A stretch of DNA of 22,382 nt from NCBI GenBank assembly GCA_936941515.1, contig CAKZJI010000383.1:1-22382 (forward strand), given 5' to 3'. Numbering within the stretch: the first letter of the stretch is position 1; the number at the start of each line of letters is the position of its first letter. Positions 15,388-22,382 of the stretch are shown in pieces. The notes under the pieces were generated by a model that was not told the DNA's origin, searched no databases, and saw nothing but the letters and a program-made list of their open reading frames with translations. Both the position numbers and the translations under genes were made by a program. This DNA comes from an uncultured Propionibacteriaceae bacterium (GTDB lineage Bacteria > Actinomycetota > Actinomycetes > Propionibacteriales > Propionibacteriaceae).

Positions 15388-16944
15388 ATGAGCAAGGAAC
15401 ACACCATGGCTGAGCGCCTCCAGAAGCTTGCTGAGGAGCGCGAGAAGGTCGAGGCCGGCGGCGGCGTCGACAAGCTGGAGAAGCAGCGCTCCAAGGGCAA
15501 GCTGACGGCCCGTGAGCGCATCGACACTCTGATTGACGAGGGCACCTTCCAGGAGACCGGCGCCTTCCGCCGCAATCGCACCACCACATTCGGCATGGAC
15601 AAGGCGTTCATGGCCGCCGACGGCGTCGTCACCGGTTCCGCGACGGTGCTCGGCCGCCCTGTGCACCTGGCCAGCCAGGACTTCACCGTGATGGGCGGCT
15701 CCGCCGGTGAGGCGCACTCCATCAAGGTCCAGGAGACCCTGAAGGCGTCGCTGCAGACGGGCACGCCGTTCATCTTCATCAACGACTCTGGCGGCGCCCG
15801 CGTGCAGGAGGGAATCGACTCCCTCTCCGGCTACGGCAAGGTCTTCTACGCCAACGTGCTGCTGTCAGGCGCCGTGCCGCAGATCTCCATCATCGCCGGC
15901 CCCTGTGCCGGAGGTGCGGCCTATTCGCCGGCCCTGACCGACTTCATCATCCAGACCCGCAAGGCGCATATGTTCATCACGGGTCCGGGCGTGATCAAGC
16001 AGGTTACGGGCGAGGAGGTCACGCAGGATGATCTGGGCGGCGCCGACGCCCACATGAACCGTTCCGGCGTGGTGCATTTCGTGGCTGAGGATGACGAGCA
16101 GGCCATCCTGATCGCGAAGAAACTGCTGAGCTTTCTGCCGCAGAACAACAGCGAGGAGCCGCCGATCGTCGATCCAGATGACTCCATTGAGCCGAATGAG
16201 AAGCTGCGCGACATCATCCCGACGGCAGGCAACAAGGGCTACGACATCCGTGATGTCATCACCGAGATCGTTGATCATGGCGACTTCCTTGAGGTGCAGG
16301 CTGGCTGGGCCCGCAACCTCGTTGTCGGCTTCGCCCGCATCAACGGCCGCAGCATTGGCATCATCGCGAACCAGCCGAGCGTCATGTCCGGTGTGCTGGA
16401 CATCGACTCCTCGGACAAGGGCAGCAAGTTCATCCGCTTCTGCAACGCGTTCAACATCCCTGTGGTGAACCTCGTCGATGTCCCCGGCTTCCTGCCCGGC
16501 GTCGCTCAGGAGCACGGCGGCATCATCCGTCACGGCGCGAAGATGCTGTACGCCTACTCGGCCGCCACGGTCCCGAAGATCACCGTCGTGCTGCGGAAAG
16601 CCTACGGTGGTGCCTACCTGGCGATGTGCTCTAAGGATCTGGGTGCTGACAAGGTGTTCGCCTGGCCCACCGCTGAGATTGCGGTCATGGGAGCGGAGGG
16701 TGCCGCGAATGTGGTGTTCCGCCGTGAGATTGAGGCGGCTGAGGATCAGGCCGCGCGTCGCGAGGAGCTGGTGGAGGAATACCGCGAGACCTTCTCCACG
16801 CCGTACATGGCGGCCTCCCGCGGCTTGGTGGATGACATCATTGATCCGGCGGAGACTCGGCGTGAGATTGCGCTGTCGCTTGAGTTGCTCGTCGGCAAGC
16901 GTGAAGTCCGTCCCCCGAAGAAGCACGGTCTCGGCCCAGTCTGA
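15388..16944 (+). CDS. mmdA: Methylmalonyl-CoA carboxytransferase 12S subunit
   Basis: The 12S subunit transfers the carboxyl group of methylmalonyl-CoA to biotin on the 1.3S subunit, releasing propionyl-CoA. The 518-residue chain has two crotonase-like domains typical of carboxyltransferases of the AccD5/PccB/MmdA class. The N-terminal half carries GKLTARERID, DFTVMGGSAGE, DSGGARVQEG and the oxyanion segment GPCAGGAAYSPALTDF; the C-terminal half carries LVDVPGFLPG, HGAKMLYAYSAATVPK and AYGGAYLAM. It ends in PPKKHG, like the P. freudenreichii protein. The first ATG is preferred because GAGGAG lies at a good distance; an ATG at 15406 is a less supported alternative. It sits between the 5S and accessory genes in one operon. 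Confidence 0.97.
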   Translation: MSKEHTMAERLQKLAEEREKVEAGGGVDKLEKQRSKGKLTARERIDTLIDEGTFQETGAFRRNRTTTFGMDKAFMAADGVVTGSATVLGRPVHLASQDFTVMGGSAGEAHSIKVQETLKASLQTGTPFIFINDSGGARVQEGIDSLSGYGKVFYANVLLSGAVPQISIIAGPCAGGAAYSPALTDFIIQTRKAHMFITGPGVIKQVTGEEVTQDDLGGADAHMNRSGVVHFVAEDDEQAILIAKKLLSFLPQNNSEEPPIVDPDDSIEPNEKLRDIIPTAGNKGYDIRDVITEIVDHGDFLEVQAGWARNLVVGFARINGRSIGIIANQPSVMSGVLDIDSSDKGSKFIRFCNAFNIPVVNLVDVPGFLPGVAQEHGGIIRHGAKMLYAYSAATVPKITVVLRKAYGGAYLAMCSKDLGADKVFAWPTAEIAVMGAEGAANVVFRREIEAAEDQAARREELVEEYRETFSTPYMAASRGLVDDIIDPAETRREIALSLELLVGKREVRPPKKHGLGPV

Positions 16945-16955
16945 TCGGAGAGCAG

Positions 16956-17213
16956 ATGTCTGATGTCAACGCCGAACTGCTTGATGCCGTCAAGCAGCTC
17001 ACTGCCCAGCTCAAGGTCCTCGACGAGCGTGTCGCGAGACTTGAGGCCAGGCAGCAGATTCCCGAGTCCGACCTCGTGGCCATCGGTGCAGCCGTCGCCG
17101 CGTACTTCGGGCACAAGGCCAAGATCCGGGCGGTGCGCTTTGGATCGCAGACGCGCTGGGCGGCGTCCTCGCGCGGTCAGGTCCACAACCGCACTGTTCC
17201 ACATATCCGCTGA
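16956..17213 (+). CDS. Small accessory subunit of the transcarboxylase operon
   Basis: An 85-residue protein with two parts. Residues 1-35 are a predicted coiled coil with heptads of Leu and Val (ELLDAVKQLTAQLKVLDERV). The C-terminal part reads DLVAIGAAVAAYFGHKAKIRAVRF and ends with a basic tail including WAASSRGQ. The second part resembles the AIAAAVAAYLG-x-IRSIRR segment found in or near gamma/delta subunits of biotin-dependent decarboxylases, and an equivalent small ORF sits in the same position in other propionibacterial operons (from memory). The start follows GGAGAG. It may help assemble the 12S and 1.3S subunits; this is inferred from gene order. It is not one of the three classical transcarboxylase subunits. 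Confidence 0.8.
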   Translation: MSDVNAELLDAVKQLTAQLKVLDERVARLEARQQIPESDLVAIGAAVAAYFGHKAKIRAVRFGSQTRWAASSRGQVHNRTVPHIR

Positions 17214-17229
17214 TTGAAGGAGAAAATCC

Positions 17230-17592
17230 ATGAAGCTCAAGGTGACCGTCAATCAGACGGACTACGAGATCGATGTAGAGGTTCAGGAGGAGGAGCGTCA
17301 GCACCTCGGCCCGATCGTGATCGGCGGCAGCGGCAACGCCTCGCCGACTGCCCCGACCACTGCGTCGGTGCGGGCGGTCAGCTCCAATGCCGTTGTCGCG
17401 CCGCTGGCTGGCTCGGTGGCCCGCATCCTGGTTGGTGAGGGCGACGAGATCGAGTCCGGTCAGGTGCTGCTGGTCTTGGAAGCCATGAAGATGGAGACCG
17501 AGATCACCGCCCCGTCTGCGGGAACGGTCTCCGCCATCCTGGTCAAGCAGGGTGAGCCCGTCCAGGGCGGCCAAGCGCTGATCGAACTCTGA
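17230..17592 (+). CDS. Transcarboxylase 1.3S biotin carboxyl carrier protein
   Basis: The 1.3S subunit carries the biotin that shuttles carboxyl groups between the 12S and 5S subunits and also ties the complex together through its N-terminus. The 120-residue chain starts [18 protein letters not shown], as in the P. freudenreichii protein. After an Ala/Pro/Thr linker (about 35-50) comes the biotinyl domain [14 protein letters not shown] to the end. The biotin site is EAMKMET with Lys87. The start follows AAGGAG with spacing of eight bases. It is the last gene of the operon. A biotin protein ligase is needed but is not in the window. Confidence 0.97.
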   Translation: MKLKVTVNQTDYEIDVEVQEEERQHLGPIVIGGSGNASPTAPTTASVRAVSSNAVVAPLAGSVARILVGEGDEIESGQVLLVLEAMKMETEITAPSAGTVSAILVKQGEPVQGGQALIEL

Positions 17593-17611
17593 TCTGCTGA
17601 ATGCTGAACGA

Positions 17612-17647
17612 GCCGGGCTCAAAAGACTGTGATCCTCTGGGCCCGGC
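17612..17647 (+). terminator. Hairpin after the transcarboxylase operon
   Basis: GCCGGGC (17612-17618) pairs with GCCCGGC (17641-17647) across a 22-base loop, 20 bases past the 1.3S stop. A further small stem GACGCC/GGCGTC follows at 17654-17674. No U-tract is present. This could be a first, weaker terminator before the larger hairpin at 17766. Confidence 0.35.
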
Positions 17648-17765
17648 ATCGGAGACGCCGACCTCTTTGGCGTCGACCTGCGTCGGCTTCCCGCGTGACT
17701 GATTGAACTGACATACCTGCCAGGTTCAAGCAGAGCTCTGGTGAATCCGGCAATGCCATTCCGTG

Positions 17766-17805
17766 ATGACGCTTGGCCCCAGGTAACCCTGGGGCCAAGC
17801 GTCAT
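17766..17805. terminator. Bidirectional hairpin between transcarboxylase operon and usp
   Basis: ATGACGCTTGGCCCCAGG (17766-17783), loop TAAC, and the exact reverse complement (17788-17805) make an 18-bp perfect stem. It lies between convergent genes, ten bases from the usp stop, so it can end transcription from both sides. It has no U-tract, like many actinobacterial terminators. Confidence 0.65.
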
Positions 17806-17814
17806 GCGAGAGAT

Positions 17815-18315
17815 TCAGGTGCTGGACTCAGGGCGGTGCTGCTCGCCCTCGCCTGGGTTCGCTGGGCGGATCACCAGCACATCGCAGTGGGCTCGCCGAA
17901 CCACCTCGCTTGCCACGTCACCCAGCAGCCGCCCAGCTATGGAGCGGTCTCGGATGGCACCGATGACGATGAGGTCGCCCAGATGCTCCTTGGAGGTGCT
18001 GAGCAGCGCCTTCGCAGGTTCAGCCTCAACCAGCAGCGCCGCCTTGACCTTCGCACCGGCGGCGACAGCGATGTCCTTGGCGTGGGCCACAGCCTGGGCT
18101 GCTGCCTCCTTCCCCGAGACCTGCCCGATGCGATTCGGGAGAGTGTCGGTCATCGACACCTTGGCGTCGGCCCGTCGTGAGCCGCCGCCGTAGGCGCAGA
18201 CGATGACGAGCTCAGCCTCCTGGCGAACCGCAACCCAAGCTGCCCGGGTGACGGTGGGGCCGGCCAGCTCGGAGCCATCGGTGCCGACGACAACAGTGGT
18301 GTAGTCCTTCAGCAT
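17815..18315 (-). CDS. Universal stress protein (UspA family)
   Basis: A single-domain cytosolic universal stress protein of 166 residues. The N-terminal strand is TTVVVGTDGSELA, with the conserved Asp of the ATP-binding fold. Near the end it has LIVIGAIRDRSIAGRLLGDVASEVVRRAHCDVLVIRP. This matches the ATP-binding signature G-x2-G-x9-G-S/T only partly: the first glycine pair reads GAIR, so nucleotide binding may be altered. It ends with a short polar tail. The ATG follows GAGGAG. The gene lies just downstream of the sugar transporter gene on the same strand (19 bases between), suggesting co-transcription with it. The trigger and target are unknown. Confidence 0.92.
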   Translation of the reverse strand: MLKDYTTVVVGTDGSELAGPTVTRAAWVAVRQEAELVIVCAYGGGSRRADAKVSMTDTLPNRIGQVSGKEAAAQAVAHAKDIAVAAGAKVKAALLVEAEPAKALLSTSKEHLGDLIVIGAIRDRSIAGRLLGDVASEVVRRAHCDVLVIRPANPGEGEQHRPESST

Positions 18316-18334
18316 GTCTGTTCTCCTCTGCGTT

Positions 18335-19708
18335 CTAATGCCCAGCGGGCGCGGGTGTGGAGAGGTCGTCGACGTCCTTGACGATGGGGGGCTCCTTGAT
18401 CCACAGCATGCAGGCTGCGGCGATTGCCAGGAAGACCGCGGCGAACATGATGGCGTTGCCCGGCTGATCGCCGATGATCTTGTAGACGGTGCCGAAGGTC
18501 AGGGTCTGGATCAGCATGGGGAGCACGATCATCATGTTGATGATGCCCATGTAGACGCCGTAGCGGGTGGACGGGATCATGCGGACGGCCATGATGTAGG
18601 GCACACCCAAGATGGAGGCCCATGCGATACCCAGGCCGATGATCGGCACGAACAGCAGGTACTTGTCGGTGATGTGCGGGAAGAAGGCCAGGCCGACCGC
18701 CGCCAGCAGCAGGCAGGTGGTGTGGACGAACTTCGCGCCGTGCCGTTTGGCCAGGACCACCAGAGCGAAGGCCACGCAGAAGGTCACGACGTTGTAGGCA
18801 CCGTTGACCAGGCCGGTCCATGCCGTGGCCTGCTCGAACAAGGTCTTGTACCGATCCGGATCGGCTTCCTTCAGTGCATTGGTCGCCCCGAAGATGGACT
18901 CCCCCACGGACAGCGACACGTACTGCCAGTAGCAGTTCATGGCGTACCACTGGAACAGGTAGACCAGCGCCAGCTTGCGCAGCTGGACGGGCATCTCGAC
19001 GATGGCTTCCCAGATCTCCTTGAGGGTGCCGACGAAACCAGTCTTGTGGGCGCGCAGCTCGGCGAGTTCCTCGGGCGTGGGTTCGAGTTCCTTGGTGCTG
19101 AGGATCGAGACCAGCACGGTGGCGATGGAGGCGACGGTACCCAGCATGAAGGAGGCCATCACCCAGGAGGGAAGGCTGCCGAAGATGCCGGGGACGACCT
19201 GCTGGAACACGAACAGCGACACGTTGGCCAGGGTGATTCCGAGGCCGGCGAAGAAGGACTGGGCCAGGAAGCCCTTGGCCAGCTGCGACGGCGGCAGTCT
19301 GTCGGAGATGAACGCCCGGTAGGGCTCCATGGCGGTGTTGTTGGACACGTCGAGCAGCCACAGCAGCAGCACGGCCATCCACACCGCGGAGGCGAAGGGG
19401 AACAGGAACAGGCACACGGAGCAGCCGATGGCGCCGGCCAGCAGGAAGGGACGCCTGCGGCCCCACTTGGGAACCCATGTCTTGTCCGAAATGGCGCCGA
19501 TTATGGGCTGGATCAGCAGGCCGGTGATCGGCCCGGCCAGGTTCAGCAGCGGCATTTCCTCGGGGTCTGCGCCGAGGAACTGGTAGATGGGGTTGATGGC
19601 CGTCTGCTGCATGCCGAAGGAGTATTGAATGCCAAAGAATCCCAGGTTCATCAGCAGAATCTGGGGCATCGTCATCAGCGGCTTCTGCCGGACGATGGTT
19701 GCGCTCAT
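18335..19708 (-). CDS. MFS sugar transporter, SLC45 (sucrose/maltose:H+) type
   Basis: A 457-residue membrane protein with about twelve hydrophobic segments. The N-terminal region, FGIQYSFGMQQTAINPIYQFLGA (only partly quoted elsewhere), LNLAGPITGLLIQPIIGAISD and the cytoplasmic-loop motif KWGRRRPFLLAGA, is characteristic of the SLC45/SUT branch of the major facilitator superfamily, whose members import disaccharides with protons or sodium. A hydrophilic central loop (ELEPTPEELAELRAHKTG) separates two six-helix halves. The ATG overlaps the stop of the SRPBCC gene (ATGA), so the two are translationally linked; GGAGG lies nine bases ahead. No glycoside hydrolase is adjacent, so the exact sugar cannot be named. 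Confidence 0.9.
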   Translation of the reverse strand: MSATIVRQKPLMTMPQILLMNLGFFGIQYSFGMQQTAINPIYQFLGADPEEMPLLNLAGPITGLLIQPIIGAISDKTWVPKWGRRRPFLLAGAIGCSVCLFLFPFASAVWMAVLLLWLLDVSNNTAMEPYRAFISDRLPPSQLAKGFLAQSFFAGLGITLANVSLFVFQQVVPGIFGSLPSWVMASFMLGTVASIATVLVSILSTKELEPTPEELAELRAHKTGFVGTLKEIWEAIVEMPVQLRKLALVYLFQWYAMNCYWQYVSLSVGESIFGATNALKEADPDRYKTLFEQATAWTGLVNGAYNVVTFCVAFALVVLAKRHGAKFVHTTCLLLAAVGLAFFPHITDKYLLFVPIIGLGIAWASILGVPYIMAVRMIPSTRYGVYMGIINMMIVLPMLIQTLTFGTVYKIIGDQPGNAIMFAAVFLAIAAACMLWIKEPPIVKDVDDLSTPAPAGH

Positions 19709-20187
19709 CGCGGAGCCCCTCCGTCATGCCCTGACAGGAATTCCTGCAGTCGGGTGAGCTCACGCTCCCAGCCTGTTGCGTGATACTCCGCCCGGGAAGG
19801 CTCGTAGGGGCCCTGGACGATGCGCACCAGCGTTCCGCGACCGTCACGGCCATACTTGGTGAACTCGACTCGCAATTCCATGAGGACGTCGGGGTCGATG
19901 CCGGGATCTCCCGTGATGCGCTGCCGCGCCACGAACACATCCGGGTCAAAGTATTCAGTGAAGACGGCGTCGGTGACGACCCGGACGCTCGGGTCGTCGT
20001 CGCGGACCTTGACGTGGTGATGCTTTCCGCCGAGCTTCAACTCAGATGAGACTGTCTCCGGCTCGACGTGCCAGCCGGGGCTTCCTCGCCAGAGCGCCAT
20101 CTCCTCTGGCGCGGTCCATGCCCGGAAAACCTGGCTCTGAGGAAAGTCGAACTCGCGCTCGACGATGAGCATTACGTTTGCAGCCAT
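19705..20187 (-). CDS. SRPBCC/AHSA1-family protein
   Basis: A 160-residue protein of the START-like SRPBCC fold, in the group related to the C-terminal domain of Aha1. Typical signs are the opening VEREFDFPQSQVFRAWTAPEEMALWRG, the mid-protein LGGKHHHVKVRD, the VFTEYFDPD strand, and the C-terminal GWERELTRLQEFL helix. These proteins bind small hydrophobic ligands or act as accessory proteins; many are encoded beside ArsR regulators, but none is seen here. The start at 20187 follows GGGAG with spacing of six; an ATG two codons earlier is less likely. Its stop overlaps the transporter start by four bases, an unusual pairing for this family. Confidence 0.85.
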   Translation of the reverse strand: MAANVMLIVEREFDFPQSQVFRAWTAPEEMALWRGSPGWHVEPETVSSELKLGGKHHHVKVRDDDPSVRVVTDAVFTEYFDPDVFVARQRITGDPGIDPDVLMELRVEFTKYGRDGRGTLVRIVQGPYEPSRAEYHATGWERELTRLQEFLSGHDGGAPR

Positions 20188-20294
20188 GTGCACTCCCGAT
20201 GATTGGAACTGTCACTAGCCTGCTACGTTCGCTCCACGGTGTCCATCCCCTTGGGGGTATGTTTTCTTTTTTTGCTGCTACATGGGAATGGGAT
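20188..20294. promoter_or_regulatory. Gap between SRPBCC gene and uvrA-like gene, with GGGG/CCCC repeat and T-run
   Basis: CCATCCCCTTGGGGGTATG (20243-20261, plus strand) has a CCCC-TT-GGGG core and is followed by a T-rich run ending in T7 (20267-20273). On the - strand it precedes the SRPBCC gene and resembles, loosely, the ATACCCC-type sites of CsoR-like metal repressors. The stem is only four bases, so a terminator on the + strand is weak, and no gene upstream needs one. Confidence 0.25.

Positions 20295-22382
<2,088 letters not shown>

Noticed and set aside
18309..19949. Long open frames on both strands across the sugar transporter gene
   Set aside because: Their products are His/Gln/Gly or Arg/Pro rich with no domains, while the - strand frame 18335-19708 gives a full SLC45 transporter.

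Overview
The window comes from a high-GC actinobacterium of the family Propionibacteriaceae. The deciding evidence is a complete four-gene methylmalonyl-CoA carboxytransferase (transcarboxylase) operon at 13886-17592: 5S, 12S, a small accessory subunit and the 1.3S biotin carrier. It closely resembles the Propionibacterium freudenreichii enzyme of the Wood-Werkman propionate cycle. I cannot assign genus or species from sequence alone.

Layout. 194-700: small TY-Chap-like protein. 701-1120: gap with a terminator-like hairpin and a perfect 40-bp palindrome, a likely TetR-type operator, ahead of the oleate hydratase gene ohyA (1121-2908). 2979-7650: an accessory, defence-like block. It holds an ABC/OLD-type ATPase overlapping a PIN-like nuclease gene (2979-4774, + strand), an alpha/beta hydrolase (4807-5667, + strand), and a convergent RloA/RloB (AbiL-like) ATPase-nuclease pair on the - strand (7650-5691). 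rloB is readable only after a one-base shift in one of two identical A7 tracts, and rloA is preceded by a near-perfect 41-bp palindrome that overlaps its likely promoter. 12241-7782 (- strand): a compact sugar-PTS block, 41-codon leader-like ORF - fruK - ptsH - ptsI - sdaA, which links fructose-1-phosphate phosphorylation, the general PTS proteins and serine deamination to pyruvate. 13678-12314 (- strand): a DUF418-type membrane protein gene broken by three frameshifts. 13886-17592 (+ strand): transcarboxylase operon. 18315-17815 (- strand): universal stress protein, facing the operon across an 18-bp-stem hairpin. 20187-18335 (- strand): SRPBCC protein overlapping an SLC45-type sugar transporter gene. 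22382-20295 (- strand): UvrA-like ABC protein, running off the window edge.

Metabolic theme: PTS sugar uptake and serine dehydratase feed pyruvate, and the transcarboxylase moves a carboxyl group from methylmalonyl-CoA to pyruvate, giving oxaloacetate and propionyl-CoA. The most novel-looking region is 2979-7650, where two ATPase-plus-effector modules of the kind used in phage defence lie back to back around a hydrolase. The rloAB part is visibly richer in A+T than the core genes (28 G/C in the 60 bases from 6121, against 37 of 60 from 15481), which suggests horizontal acquisition.
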